A stretch of 64,000 nt of DNA from Rhizobium sp. 2MFCol3.1 (GCF_000377565.1 NZ_KB898359.1:180508-244507), one strand, 5' to 3'; positions 1-8,912 are shown, counted from the first letter of the stretch. Notes: generated by a model not told the origin, from the sequence alone. Translations and numbers: made by a program.

Positions 1-1
1 G

Positions 2-343
2 TCGGATAGCCTCCACGCCGAGATGGAAGCGATCATGTTGAGCCAGCCGCAACACTGGGCGGGTCACTACACTGGGTCGGCCGAGGAGCTGCGGCTGCAG
101 CGCCACTTCAGCTACAGCGACCGTATTCGCTATTACTGGCCCGACAGGCAGGCCGCCGGCGCGGTGGAAGCGCTGATGGCAGCGCTTCCCGATCCCATCC
201 CGGAAACGCTGATCAGCCAGTATCTTGCTCGTATTTATCCTGACGTCGTGACAGGACGCGTGGCTCCACGAGCTCGCGATCTTTGCCTCGCTTCAATTGA
301 TGCGGCGCTCGCGCCCTATTCCACGGCCACGGCCAGCCAGTAA
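2..343 (+). CDS. Tagatose-bisphosphate aldolase non-catalytic subunit (GatZ/KbaZ-type), C-terminal end
   Basis: The reading frame is already open at the left edge, so only about the last 113 residues are present. The stretch RHFSYSDRIRYYW and the preceding HWAGHYTG are typical of the C-terminal part of the GatZ/KbaZ/AgaZ family. In enterobacteria that subunit stabilises class II D-tagatose-1,6-bisphosphate aldolase; the exact substrate in rhizobia is less certain. The gene lies 68 bp upstream of a sugar-type ABC ATPase on the same strand, which suggests the end of a sugar or sugar-alcohol uptake and catabolism operon. Family assignment is fairly sure; substrate is inference. Confidence 0.8.
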   Translation, partial: SDSLHAEMEAIMLSQPQHWAGHYTGSAEELRLQRHFSYSDRIRYYWPDRQAAGAVEALMAALPDPIPETLISQYLARIYPDVVTGRVAPRARDLCLASIDAALAPYSTATASQ

Positions 344-411
344 ATTTCAAGTAGTGCCGCAGGCTGCCGGTACGGCGGCCGCGTGTCACACAGTTTCAGT
401 CGGAGAGAATT

Positions 412-1479
412 ATGGCGTCAGTCAGCGTCGCGAATGCCCGCAAGAACTACGGTCACCTGGAAATCCTTCATGGGGTCGATATCGACATCCAGGACGGCGA
501 GTTCGTCATTCTTGTCGGTCCCTCGGGCTGTGGCAAATCCACCCTTCTGCGGATGATCGCAGGCCTGGAGGAGATTTCCGGTGGGCGCATCTCGATCGGT
601 GGGCGTGTCGTCAACGACGTCGCGCCTAAGGAGCGCGACATCGCCATGGTGTTCCAGTCTTATGCTCTTTATCCGCATATGACGGTGGAGGCCAACATGG
701 GCTTTTCCCTGAGGTTGGCGAAGGCACCGAAGGAAGAGATCAAGACACGCGTGCGTGAAGCAGCTCAGGTTCTCGGGCTGGAAAAACTGCTCGACCGCCA
801 TCCGCGAAACCTGTCCGGCGGCCAGCGCCAACGCGTCGCCATGGGGCGCGCTATCGTCCGCCAGCCGCAGGTTTTCCTGTTTGACGAGCCATTGTCCAAC
901 CTGGATGCCAAGCTGCGCGTCCAGATGCGCTCGGAAATCAAGCAGCTGCACCAGCGCCTGAAAACCACGACCATCTACGTTACGCACGATCAGATTGAGG
1001 CGATGACGATGGCAGACAAGATCGTCGTCATGCGCGATGGTCATGTCGAGCAGATCGGATCACCGCTGGACCTCTACGATCGTCCAGCAAACCGTTTTGT
1101 CGCGGGGTTCATCGGCTCTCCTGGGATGAATTTCGTTGAGGGAAAAATCAGCGCAGACGGGCCGCTCGATTTCATCGCACACGGGGGCGCTAGGTTGCCG
1201 ATACCAGCCGATGTCCCCGCGGCACGAGGTCAGGACGTTGTATACGGCATTCGGCCCGAACATCTGACGATTGGTCCAACGGGGACGCATGCCGACGTCA
1301 TACTGATTGAACCCACGGGCGCCGAAACGCAAATATCATTGGTGATGGGAGGTGCGACTGTCGTTGCAACGGTTCGCGATCGCCTCTCTTTGCGCGCGGG
1401 TGACACATTATCTATCTCAGCCGATCCGGCGAAGGCGCATCTGTTTGATGCGGTAAGCGGAAAGACGTTGAGGCTGTGA
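412..1479 (+). CDS. Sugar ABC transporter ATP-binding protein (UgpC/MsmK/SmoK type)
   Basis: This 355-residue protein is a cytoplasmic ATPase that powers a CUT1-type carbohydrate importer. Walker [10 protein letters not shown] is at residues 36-44, the Q-loop is in VFQSYALYP, the signature LSGGQ is at 134-138, Walker B VFLFDEP at 154-160 and the switch histidine in VTHDQ. After about residue 240 comes a TOBE-type regulatory domain with the IRPEHL motif. The start follows CGGAGAG. It is the last intact gene of the leftmost operon. Its permeases and binding protein must lie outside the window, so the substrate cannot be named; the upstream GatZ-type gene hints at a hexitol or related sugar. Confidence 0.9.
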   Translation: MASVSVANARKNYGHLEILHGVDIDIQDGEFVILVGPSGCGKSTLLRMIAGLEEISGGRISIGGRVVNDVAPKERDIAMVFQSYALYPHMTVEANMGFSLRLAKAPKEEIKTRVREAAQVLGLEKLLDRHPRNLSGGQRQRVAMGRAIVRQPQVFLFDEPLSNLDAKLRVQMRSEIKQLHQRLKTTTIYVTHDQIEAMTMADKIVVMRDGHVEQIGSPLDLYDRPANRFVAGFIGSPGMNFVEGKISADGPLDFIAHGGARLPIPADVPAARGQDVVYGIRPEHLTIGPTGTHADVILIEPTGAETQISLVMGGATVVATVRDRLSLRAGDTLSISADPAKAHLFDAVSGKTLRL

Positions 1480-1688
1480 CCATGGCGCTCCGGCAGATCG
1501 TCTGGTCGCGGGAACGGAGAACCTTTGAAGCAACGTGCATCTAAGCCCATTTTCACCTTGGGCGAAGCGTGCCTTGCCTTATGACGCGCTCGGCTCCTCC
1601 TTCCGCTAGCCCCGAGACACCGGGTATGGTCGCGACCGTTGGGGAATTGGGAACCGATTAAGAAAGTGGTATGTTAGGGGAAAGCGGC

Positions 1689-2630
1689 TTACGCCGCCTC
1701 CTCTTCGTCTTCTTCATCTTCGCCAGTGATGATGCGGGGCTGCAGATAGTGCAGGTAGTCGGCCGCGCGCTGTGCATGGGCTGCGGCCTGAAAGATGGCG
1801 CGCTTGTCGCCACGAAGCACGTTCAGCCATCCGTCGATATAGCTTGCATGGTCTGGCCTCGGTTCGAGTTCAGGCGTAATCCCGAGATCGGCGCAGAGGA
1901 AGGCACTACCGAGTTCGGCGATCAGTTCTTCGCGGGCGCGCTCCGTGCGGTCTTTGGCGTAGCGGGATAAATCGCGATCCAGACGGCCTGCTGCTGATGT
2001 CCAATGCGTCATTTCGTGGCTGAGGACGGCAACGTAGCTCGCCTCATCGACGAAACTGTCGAGAAGCGGCATCTGAATGTAGTCCTTGGCAGCCGCATAG
2101 TAGGCGCACGACCCGCCATGGCGGATGAGCGCACCGGTATTGGCAAAGAAACGCCCTGCCTGGCCGATGCGATCGAACGGATCGGAGAGATCGACATTTG
2201 CCTGATGACGCCCATCGAGCCCTTTGATCTGGTCGGTGTTGAAGACGGTGTAGGCCTTGATGAAGGGGATGGAGCGTTCGACGTCATCGCCATGTTCGAC
2301 TGTCTCGGTGCGGATGATCGAACTGGCGAAGACGACGGTCGTGCCGGTCTCGCCCTTGCGTACGGCTTCCCCTAGTTCGAGCGCCTGACGATAGGTCATC
2401 CAGGTCGAGGAGGAAAAGCCGCGGGCGATTGCCTCAGACCAGAGGAGAAGGACGTTGATGCCGGAGTAGGGTTCGCCATTGTGACGCAGCGGACGGGTCA
2501 CGGTCTGTGATGGCGAGGTGCTTTGCCATGGCTGGGTCCAGGGGCGCACGGCGCGGTCGAGTTCGGCGATGATCTTGTCGGTGACGCGGCTGTAGATATC
2601 GGCTCGGTGATTGATGTGTTCTCTTGTCAT
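1689..2630 (-). CDS. ardC: ArdC-like antirestriction protein (zincin metallopeptidase type)
   Basis: A 313-residue protein. Its N-terminal half matches the ArdC ssDNA-binding domain (YSRVTDKIIAELD, then PYSGINVLLLW). Its C-terminal half is a zincin-like domain with the metal-binding HEMTH in VLSHEMTHWTSAAGR, followed by EELIAELGSAFL, which supplies the third ligand in the family. It ends in an acidic tail (GEDEEDEEEAA). ATG at 2630 was chosen because GGAGG lies 6 bases upstream; the longer frame adds an implausible Arg/Ser-rich leader. ArdC proteins are carried on conjugative plasmids, where they protect incoming DNA from restriction. No other transfer gene is nearby, so this marks a plasmid-type or relic mobile context. 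Confidence 0.88.
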   Translation of the reverse strand: MTREHINHRADIYSRVTDKIIAELDRAVRPWTQPWQSTSPSQTVTRPLRHNGEPYSGINVLLLWSEAIARGFSSSTWMTYRQALELGEAVRKGETGTTVVFASSIIRTETVEHGDDVERSIPFIKAYTVFNTDQIKGLDGRHQANVDLSDPFDRIGQAGRFFANTGALIRHGGSCAYYAAAKDYIQMPLLDSFVDEASYVAVLSHEMTHWTSAAGRLDRDLSRYAKDRTERAREELIAELGSAFLCADLGITPELEPRPDHASYIDGWLNVLRGDKRAIFQAAAHAQRAADYLHYLQPRIITGEDEEDEEEAA

Positions 2631-2983
2631 GTCGGCCTCCGTTTGAGGTCGCGACCATCGCGACCTGCTACGGCGGTCCGAAAGCCGGGCTAAGAGCGGC
2701 GGCTGGCACCCGCAGGGCCGAAACGAATAGCAGGATGGCAAGGCCGTTGCGGCCGGCGCGAGCCTGGCAGGACCAAAGCCGGGGCAGGACGCGGTGATGC
2801 TGGCCTCGAATGGCGGTGAAAGGCGAGCTCAGCATTACACAACAGGTGCCTCATCCTTGGTGGTGGACCCATTTCAAACCGCTATCGCTCAGCGATCTCT
2901 CGTCGTCCATGCCGCATCTTCAACGCAGAAGCAGTCAAGCCGCTGGCGCTTTTCAGGAAGTTGAAGGTTTTTGGGGGTTCAAC
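2631..2983. other. Intergenic stretch between ArdC-like gene and small hypothetical
   Basis: No convincing gene on either strand. It should hold the ardC-like promoter, but no clear -35/-10 pair was recognised. Confidence 0.4.
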
Positions 2984-3406
2984 TTACTGGTAACGGTTCA
3001 GCATATAACGCAACATCTGATTTTCCCTGAGAAGCTGCTCGCGCTTACACTCAGCGACGGATCCGGCGTCACTTGCTTCGCGGGTGTCAGTACGGCCTGA
3101 TATGAACGCCCTCGGTCGATGCCGCGGACTTGGCCCCGGGATGCTTTTTGCGCTCGCTGGGCAAGACATTGCATCGGAAGCTAGCCCCTTGGATGATTTC
3201 GACGCGACGTTGTCTTTAGTGGTCAAAGGCGGCCGATGGGCCCGCTCATCAGGTTGATATTTGGTTTTATCGATCTTTAAGACGCGATCAAGCTCGTTGA
3301 TCCAATCAACGTACCGCTGTCGAAGGGGATTATCGATTGGCATATCGCGTATCTTGGCTTCAGCCAGACGTTTTCGATCCCGATTTAGTGCAACGTTGAT
3401 AGCCAT
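2984..3406 (-). CDS. Hypothetical protein, 140 residues
   Basis: Not recognised. From the ATG at 3406 the protein begins with a charged helix-like segment (MAINVALNRDRKRLAEAKIR), continues through PLRQRYVDWINELDRVLKI, then a basic proline- and serine-rich low-complexity middle, and ends in CKREQLLRENQMLRYMLNRYQ, which looks like a short coiled coil. No membrane segment or signal peptide is visible. A weak AGGGCAG ribosome site precedes the ATG. The frame stays open upstream to 3622 but that extension is Arg-rich and unlike coding sequence. It may be a small nucleic-acid-associated protein, but that is a guess. Confidence 0.5.
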   Translation of the reverse strand: MAINVALNRDRKRLAEAKIRDMPIDNPLRQRYVDWINELDRVLKIDKTKYQPDERAHRPPLTTKDNVASKSSKGLASDAMSCPASAKSIPGPSPRHRPRAFISGRTDTREASDAGSVAECKREQLLRENQMLRYMLNRYQ

Positions 3407-3719
3407 ATTCTGCCCTGCGTTAACGAACGGAACATAAGGGGAACAAATAAAAAACGCAATATGTTTGTCGTGAGCTTTAAGGCGTGGCACCCTGTCTTGG
3501 CGGGATCCAAATCGGGCTCGTGCGCTTCGTGGCGCAGGTCGCGCCCTAGTTGTCGTCCGCCACGCATGTCCGGAAAGCCAGTTGCTTAGGCCGGGATGAT
3601 CGAGACATCGAGACTTGGACACTAGCGCTCAGCATAATGTTGAAGAGGCTCAAAGGCATCATCGAGGGAGGCGTGGATAGCTCTCAGAGGCTAGCCTGAT
3701 TGGTATTAAGCGATTCCCC

Positions 3720-4787
3720 TCAAACAATTTTGCCCCCCACCGTATGCCCCAGCGTGTCCGCGACATAGGCGCCGCGTGACCCCATAGGTAGCGGAGGGCC
3801 CGTGGTTGTGTCCTTCGCGGTCTGGTGTTCAAGTTCGGCATTGAGTTCGCCACCCACGATCAATATGAGAATGGACAACCAGGTCCATACCAAAAAACCG
3901 ATAAGCGCGCCCAGAGTCCCGTATGTTGCGTCGTAATTCGCAAAGTGCGTTAGATAGAACGAAAAACCGAGCGACATCGCGAACCAGCATAACGTGACCA
4001 GCACAGAGCCCCAGCTTATCCACCGAAGCCGGGCTGGCTGACGGCTCGGACCGAAGCGATAGATGGCGGTCGTGGCGGCCGCGACGATCAAGAAAAGAAC
4101 TGGCCAGCGCAAAATGAGTGCCATCTGCTCTTCAAACTGGTCGAGCCAGACATAGGAGAGAAGAACCGGAATGACCGCGACAAGGCCGACCACGAGCGTC
4201 GCCGAGGCCATCGCGCAGATCGTAAAGGCGAGACCAATGAGGTTTAATCGAATTAGCCCGCGTTTTTCCTCTTCATCATAGGCGACATTCATAGCATCGA
4301 ATATCGCCAACGTCGCACTATGGGTGCTCCATAGTGCGACCGCCAAACCAAACACAAAGGTGACCCCAAGCGTCGAATTGCGGCTTGCTGTCAAAGTGCC
4401 GATGCGCTCGGCGATAAGATCGAAAGCCCCGGGGGGCAGTACGCCCGCAAGCTGGCGCAGATGATCCGCCATGGTCGAGGGATCGGCAACCAGCCCGTAG
4501 AGCGACACGATAGCCGAGATCGCGGGAAACAGACCGAGAAGGAGATAGAAGGTGACGCCGGCAGCGATCAGGGTGACCCTATCCTCCGAGATCTGATGAA
4601 AGACGCGCCAAAGCACATCTTTTAGTCCGGTGATCGGGATCGCCTCTGGCACCTCGGCGTTGCGCCCGTGAGGGTCGTCACCGTCTGCAACCACCTTAGT
4701 GATCGGTTTGGCCTTCTGATTTATCACGAGAGAAATGCCGACGGCAGTTAGTAAAGCCGCTGTTGTAACCACGCCTCGCCGGCTCAT
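3720..4787 (-). CDS. YihY/BrkB family inner-membrane protein
   Basis: A 355-residue polytopic membrane protein of the YihY/BrkB (formerly 'RNase BN') family. After a short N-terminal hydrophobic stretch and a polar linker, the family core starts near WRVFHQISEDRVTLIAAGVTFYLLLGLFPAISAIVSLYG and continues through several membrane segments to GTLGALIGFLVWTWLS and the conserved GGELNAELEHQ motif. The ATG at 4787 has GGAGGGCAGAA directly upstream and is preferred over the ATG 21 bases earlier. The role of the family is unsettled; a transporter or envelope function is assumed. It lies in a cluster of small stress-type genes. Confidence 0.88.
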   Translation of the reverse strand: MSRRGVVTTAALLTAVGISLVINQKAKPITKVVADGDDPHGRNAEVPEAIPITGLKDVLWRVFHQISEDRVTLIAAGVTFYLLLGLFPAISAIVSLYGLVADPSTMADHLRQLAGVLPPGAFDLIAERIGTLTASRNSTLGVTFVFGLAVALWSTHSATLAIFDAMNVAYDEEEKRGLIRLNLIGLAFTICAMASATLVVGLVAVIPVLLSYVWLDQFEEQMALILRWPVLFLIVAAATTAIYRFGPSRQPARLRWISWGSVLVTLCWFAMSLGFSFYLTHFANYDATYGTLGALIGFLVWTWLSILILIVGGELNAELEHQTAKDTTTGPPLPMGSRGAYVADTLGHTVGGKIV

Positions 4788-4984
4788 TTCTGCCCTCCGA
4801 TTTGACAAATATGGTCCGGGAAAACGCCGGAGCTGTGGAAAAGATGCATGCCAGGCTGAAACAGCACCAACCTTTGGCTGACGGCGAGATCGTCGTAGCC
4901 TGCTGCCCGGCGCGAAATCGCCTCAGAGCCACGCCCCCCGCGTTGCCGGACGGTTTATGGGCTTGCCGATCGGTACCCGATTTC

Positions 4985-5464
4985 CTATCGACGGGCACGC
5001 CTGTTCGGCCGCCTCACGCGCTTCAGGTCGTCTCTAGACACCGAGAAGTGGTCGAGTACCAAGTCGACATTGCGGCGGTTGGATTTGAAGTACATGTCGA
5101 ACAGGTCACCAAGGACTGGAACCGCGCCTCCTATAAGGTCGACGCCGACATTTCCAAGCATTCTTGCCAGTTTCTCGCGTGGGAGCCCAAGGCGGCGAGC
5201 CTCGTTGACGAGATAGAGGCTAACCAAGGTGCCAGCAGCATCCCCTGCCAGCGGCACCAGGCCAAGCACGGAGTCCGCGCCAATGCGCAACCGCGTGAAG
5301 GGGATACCAACGGCTGTGTCCATAAGCGAGGCGATCGAGGAGAGCCGTCTCAGTCGACGCAAATGGTCGGCGCCCAAACTTCTTTCAGTCTTGGGTTGCT
5401 CCAAGCCGCCCACACGGAGTTCCGATTTTCGATGTTCGCCAAACGGCGTCAAAGCCATCACCAT
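4985..5464 (-). CDS. DUF4112 domain protein
   Basis: A 159-residue protein matching DUF4112. Conserved blocks are LMDTAVGIPFTRLRIGADSV, LGLVPLAGDAAGTLVSLYLV, EARRLGLPREKLARMLGNV and GAVPVLGDLFDMYFKSNRRN. Two moderately hydrophobic, glycine-rich segments suggest membrane association. Function is unknown across the family. The start at 5464 follows AGGT by about 5 bases; a GTG one codon upstream and an ATG two codons downstream are alternatives. It is on the same strand as the YihY-like gene, 197 bp away. Confidence 0.85.
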   Translation of the reverse strand: MVMALTPFGEHRKSELRVGGLEQPKTERSLGADHLRRLRRLSSIASLMDTAVGIPFTRLRIGADSVLGLVPLAGDAAGTLVSLYLVNEARRLGLPREKLARMLGNVGVDLIGGAVPVLGDLFDMYFKSNRRNVDLVLDHFSVSRDDLKRVRRPNRRARR

Positions 5465-5496
5465 CACTTACCTCGAGCCTAAAACCGTCCAGATGC

Positions 5497-5793
5497 TCAA
5501 TCGGCGCGTATATGGGAGCCAGGTGTCGCATTTGGGATCGGATCAGCGTCCGATCCGATGTTGGACGGCGTCAGACCGCCATTCGGCTGCAACACAGTTT
5601 CCCCCTGGCCAACGTCGTCGAATGCCGTCAATTGCACCATCATCTCTTTGGCGCGAAGAACAGCGCGGTCGCCGTCAAGGCTCCCGTCACCACCTGCCAT
5701 CGTGACAGAGACCAACTCGAGGCCCTCGCCCTTGAACTCTACGGTAACCGTACCATTCGCTGAAGTGCTGATGTGTGTATCGATAAGCTGCAT
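5497..5793 (-). CDS. Small hypothetical protein, 98 residues
   Basis: Not recognised by family. The protein begins MQLIDTHISTSANGTVTVEFKGEG, looks beta-rich and soluble, and has a disordered Gly/Pro/Asn-rich C-terminal third. An AAAGGAGC ribosome site precedes the ATG at 5793. A stress-sigma-type promoter (GGAAC, 18 bases, TT) lies about 30 bp upstream of the start. Rhizobia carry many small stress-induced proteins of this kind, so a general-stress role is a reasonable but unproven inference. Confidence 0.7.
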   Translation of the reverse strand: MQLIDTHISTSANGTVTVEFKGEGLELVSVTMAGGDGSLDGDRAVLRAKEMMVQLTAFDDVGQGETVLQPNGGLTPSNIGSDADPIPNATPGSHIRAD

Positions 5794-5821
5794 CGCATTG
5801 CTCCTTTTACTGTCGAGGAAG

Positions 5822-5846
5822 AATGCGGATTGATCGAGTGAGTTCC
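5822..5846 (-). promoter_or_regulatory. Candidate ECFG (RpoE2-type) stress promoter
   Basis: On the minus strand GGAAC (5846-5842) is followed by 18 bases and TT (5823-5822). This fits the GGAAC-N18/19-TT pattern reported for rhizobial RpoE2. Its distance to the ATG at 5793 suits a short leader. Confidence 0.5.
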
Positions 5847-6057
5847 GCCCATCTGAAATTCAGCCTTTTGACAACATAAGTTAGACCATGAATTTCGCGC
5901 TCTTAAGCCGGGTAGATCGCTACCTTCCGTCGCACTTCCGTCGCCTAGTCCCGTCTGCTGGCGTAAAACACCGGTGGTAGCCAAGCCAAAATCATTGCCG
6001 CCAAAGTGGTGAACCATTCCAAATCTCTTGCGTTTGAAGGAAAACTAGGAGTGACCA

Positions 6058-6489
6058 ATGCTTTACGAAGGACCATTTCACCCACGCCCGCCGGCGGATC
6101 GCTATGCCATCGCGTTGGAAGAGGCCAATGATGCAGTGTCAGAGTACGTGCGTTTTGTCCGAGACAACGACGTCGGCAACGACCTTGTCGACGAGATCGA
6201 GCTACCTATTCCCAAGCCCCTTCTCATTGAGGCGTTCACGCTTGTAATTGCGGCGGAAAATCGACCCGATATTCGCGCATTGCTGGTCAAGGCAGGGCTG
6301 ACCTTGAGTCAGTATCACGTCGGCTTGGGTGAACGGATCAAGGTTCGCCCAATTCCTGCCGCCACGAGATACCGGCCGTCCAATCCCAATCTTGCCCGGA
6401 AATTCGCGTGTACCCTCCTCCTGACCGCGACTGACCGAACGCGTTTAACCGAGATCTATCAGAATGCATTGAAACGCGGTCGTCATTGA
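6058..6489 (+). CDS. Hypothetical protein, 143 residues
   Basis: Not recognised. A soluble protein with a helical N-terminal half (ADRYAIALEEANDAVSEYVRFV) and a middle segment PKPLLIEAFTLVIAAENRP. It has no signal peptide or membrane helix. AGGAGTGACC precedes the ATG at ideal spacing, and codon use is like its neighbours, so it is very likely a real gene. It is divergent from the 98-residue gene and shares a 264-bp intergenic region with it. No stress-type motif points in its direction. Confidence 0.7.
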   Translation: MLYEGPFHPRPPADRYAIALEEANDAVSEYVRFVRDNDVGNDLVDEIELPIPKPLLIEAFTLVIAAENRPDIRALLVKAGLTLSQYHVGLGERIKVRPIPAATRYRPSNPNLARKFACTLLLTATDRTRLTEIYQNALKRGRH

Positions 6490-6732
6490 TAGGCGACATT
6501 TGCAATGCGGATTTGACAGCTCTGTGGCTGTCGGTTCGCGACAAGACAACGGTCTGGAGTTGCGCTCCTCCGTCAACAATAGGCTGATGACGCATGAGGA
6601 TCGCCCCTCCGCAGCTCTTATCGTTCCCTAAGAGGCGCGCCAAAGAGCGCTCGCGTGGTGCGCGGCGCTGGTCAACCTCAATTGCATGTCATTAAATGGG
6701 TTGGCCTCTTTTGCTTGTTGCCTTCGGCACAG

Positions 6733-6918
6733 CTAATGACAAGCGATAGGTTGCTCGCCATCCTTCCAACCCCGATCTCGGCAGAACTGCTCGCCAGCGC
6801 GGACGGCGGCCTTTTGGTTTTCGAAAGGACCGATCATCTTCACAATGTCGCGGAAGCTCACAACCAGTGTGCGGTCGACGTGGTCAAAGACCAACTGCAT
6901 TCCATCCTCATACGGCAT
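6733..6918 (-). CDS. Small hypothetical protein, 61 residues
   Basis: Not assigned to a family. The 61 residues read as one compact domain: a strand-like MQLVFDHVDRTLVVSFRDI followed by a helix-like FENQKAAVRAGEQFCRDRGW. A purine-rich AGGGGAT precedes the ATG. The strongest stress-type promoter motif in the window, GGAAC-N17-CGTT, lies 33-58 bp upstream in the correct orientation. That supports a real, stress-regulated gene. No function can be given. Confidence 0.6.
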   Translation of the reverse strand: MPYEDGMQLVFDHVDRTLVVSFRDIVKMIGPFENQKAAVRAGEQFCRDRGWKDGEQPIACH

Positions 6919-6950
6919 TTGTGCGTATCCCCTTTTTCCGCCTGCCCTTT

Positions 6951-6976
6951 AACGACCCACACCCCAATAAGGTTCC
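6951..6976 (-). promoter_or_regulatory. Candidate ECFG stress promoter with CGTT -10 element
   Basis: Minus strand: GGAAC at 6976-6972, 17 bases, then CGTT at 6954-6951. Both elements match the alphaproteobacterial general-stress sigma consensus. The start codon at 6918 is 33 bp downstream. Confidence 0.6.
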
Positions 6977-7294
6977 CAAAAAGTAATACTAATCTCTGAG
7001 GATATCTGACAAGCGCTACCAGTGGATGGGTTAATCTCCGCGCGGCGGCGGGCTCGCGCTCTAAGCTGGCGCCTCGCCAGCGGGGAAGTCCCCGGTGGGA
7101 CAGCGGCGCCGCCAACTATAATCGCTATCAAGTCCGCAAGATTGAGTAATCCGACTGATATCCGTTTTGGACGACCCGTGCATGGTCTGCGAATGATCGA
7201 AAGAGCGATACGTTCGTTCGCGTCATTGGTTAGCAGGTCGATTGAATTCAGATGCCGAAGATTTCTCGGCCCGTCACACACGAAACGTGGTGAG

Positions 7295-7319
7295 CAGGCG
7301 CGGTTTGATACCGCGCCTG
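7295..7319 (-). terminator. Terminator-like hairpin downstream of DUF992 gene
   Basis: CAGGCGCGGT and ACCGCGCCTG form a perfect 10-bp stem with a 5-base loop, 10 bases beyond the stop of the DUF992 gene. No T-run follows on the minus strand, so it may act as an RNA stabiliser rather than a strict intrinsic terminator. Confidence 0.55.
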
Positions 7320-7329
7320 TAAATCATGT

Positions 7330-7851
7330 TTACCGCGTAGCCGTAAGTCTCAGTCGAGACACGCCCGCTGCCACGTTAAGGCCAGTGTTCGCCTCGCCAC
7401 TCAAAGGTTGCAGGGCATAATTCTTGGCGTTACCGCCCACGAGGGCGTTTGCGCCCAAGCCGACACCGACCGATGCCGCGGCGGATGCGCCGACGTAGGT
7501 CCCAGCCAGGGCCCCATCGCCAACCCGCGTCGGGGCTGTGTTAACGACAATCCAGCTGAGATAGGATTTCCCGGTGATGCCGACATCAACGCCGAGCTTT
7601 CCGATTGTCCCAGAATAGCGTTCAATTTTCCCGGTCCGCTGCTTGAAGGTGCAAGTCACAGCTTTGTTGGAACCGATGATCATTCCCACTCCGCCCGCGA
7701 CCTCGCATGAAAGCGTGCCCAAGCGCTCCCTTGGTTCTGTCGCGGCGATGTGCTGGTTAGAATGCTTTGCCGGCTTGTGCATGGATGCCGCGTTGACCTG
7801 GGGCACCAGGGAGAGTGATGCGGCGGCGGCGATTAGAATTGCGTTTTTCAT
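7330..7851 (-). CDS. DUF992 family exported protein
   Basis: A 173-residue exported protein. The N-terminus (MKNAILIAAAASLSLVPQVNAAS) is a clear signal peptide. The DUF992 core follows: LGTLSCEVAGGVGMIIGSNKAVTC, CTFKQRTGKIERYSGTIGKLGVDVGITGKSYLSW and a glycine-rich GTYVGASAAASVGVGLGANALVGG ending in PLSGEANTGLNVAAGV. Two cysteines may form a disulfide. ATG at 7851 follows AAAGGACCCGAG; the longer frame upstream lacks a ribosome site. DUF992 proteins are common in rhizobial periplasms; their role is unknown. Confidence 0.87.
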   Translation of the reverse strand: MKNAILIAAAASLSLVPQVNAASMHKPAKHSNQHIAATEPRERLGTLSCEVAGGVGMIIGSNKAVTCTFKQRTGKIERYSGTIGKLGVDVGITGKSYLSWIVVNTAPTRVGDGALAGTYVGASAAASVGVGLGANALVGGNAKNYALQPLSGEANTGLNVAAGVSRLRLTATR

Positions 7852-8387
7852 CTCGGGTCCTTTCTTCAGCCCGTACAATAACGCCGCCACCGACTTTTCG
7901 TTCAAACGACCATACGCTTGTCTATTCGACCAAAAAATACCACCGGCTATGCGTGCATGTCGCCTCTGAGCTTGCCCCGGTGTCTAAAACCTTTCAGGGG
8001 GTAAAACCCAAACGAGGGCAAGGATGGTAGCGAGATCTTGACAATCCTGGACCTGTCAAGCTCTGACTGGACCCCCCGCTTTTTCCGTGGCCACGAGCTT
8101 GGGGTTTCACCTGCGCTTTGCCATCATAAGCGCACCAAGGCCGCTTCCCAGCCCGTCTACATGGCTGACGATGCTGGCAGCGACGATGTTTATTGCGACA
8201 TCCTCCTCCGGCATCATCACTTTTCGACTATCGAAAAGCGTAAGCCCGCAAAGTCCGACAAATGCATCTTGGGCGATATTGATCTCAATCCTGTGGATTG
8301 GCGTCCCTCGCGTCGATCAGACGGTGGGTCTGCCCTATGTATCATCCCCCGCGCCCGCTAGCGTGTGCAGGTTCACGGAAGACACAT
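7852..8387. other. Intergenic stretch before the NUDIX gene
   Basis: About 535 bp with no gene I can support. A frame near 8087-8398 has a hydrophobic patch, but it begins with a GTG lacking a ribosome site and overlaps the NUDIX start. It could be a decayed membrane-protein fragment. Confidence 0.35.
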
Positions 8388-8912
8388 ATGCCAGGTAAAA
8401 AGCAGGCCACTGATAGTCAAGGGAAGCGCCGATCGCTGTTGGCGCAACTTGCCGACGAGCCAGAGAAGCTGTTCGCTGGCGCGTTCCGGCAGCAATATGG
8501 CGCCATCTGCTTTCGCTACGTTGGTATGTCCTCGAAAATCGAGGTGCTTGTCATCTCGTCGCGAGACACTGGTCGCTGGATTGTCCCCAAAGGCTGGCCG
8601 ATGAAGAAGAAAAAACCTCATGAGGCGGCGGCGGTCGAGGCTTGGGAAGAAGCCGGGGTCAAGGGCAGTGTGCGCAAGGACGCGGTTGGACGTTACACCT
8701 ACCTCAAATTTCTCGATGACGGTAGCGTTGTTCCAACGATCGTCGATCTCTTCCAGATAGAGGTCACCGTCCAGCAAGACGAGTTCAAGGAAAAGGGGCA
8801 GCGCCGGATCGCCTGGGTCGAACCGGACGAAGCAGCGCGGCGCGTGCGCGAGTTGGAGCTAAAATCGCTACTGGTCGACTTCAAGCCAAAGGGAAAGCGA
8901 AAGGGAGCCTGA
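8388..8912 (+). CDS. NUDIX hydrolase (diphosphoinositol/diadenosine polyphosphate type)
   Basis: A 174-residue cytoplasmic hydrolase. The Nudix box reads GWPMKKKKPHEAAAVEAWEEAGV, keeping the catalytic EAWEEAGV helix with the metal-binding glutamates; the leading Arg of the canonical REUXEE is Val here. The preceding SSRDTGRWIVPKGWP matches the DIPP/Ap4A-hydrolase branch, which cleaves nucleoside or inositol polyphosphates. Its Lys-rich C-terminus (KPKGKRKGA) is unusual. The ATG at 8388 has GGAAGACAC upstream; earlier in-frame ATGs give a non-homologous leader. Substrate is inferred from the subfamily. Confidence 0.88.
   Translation: MPGKKQATDSQGKRRSLLAQLADEPEKLFAGAFRQQYGAICFRYVGMSSKIEVLVISSRDTGRWIVPKGWPMKKKKPHEAAAVEAWEEAGVKGSVRKDAVGRYTYLKFLDDGSVVPTIVDLFQIEVTVQQDEFKEKGQRRIAWVEPDEAARRVRELELKSLLVDFKPKGKRKGA

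Larger units (their letters stand above)
6919..7329. other. Intergenic stretch with promoter and terminator-like hairpin
   Basis: About 410 bp without a convincing gene. It holds the candidate stress promoter for the 61-residue gene and, at the right edge, a hairpin beyond the DUF992 stop. Frames across the rest look like non-coding composition. Confidence 0.45.

Noticed and set aside
1647..1672. GGAAC-N19-TT on the plus strand near 1647
   Set aside because: It points toward the 3' end of the minus-strand ArdC-like gene, with no gene downstream on its strand. Probably chance.
3439..3465. GGAAC-N19-TT on the plus strand near 3440
   Set aside because: No plus-strand gene follows; the only neighbour is on the minus strand.
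7022..7420. 132-codon plus-strand frame
   Set aside because: Arg/Ser-rich, no ribosome site, and runs antisense into the DUF992 gene.
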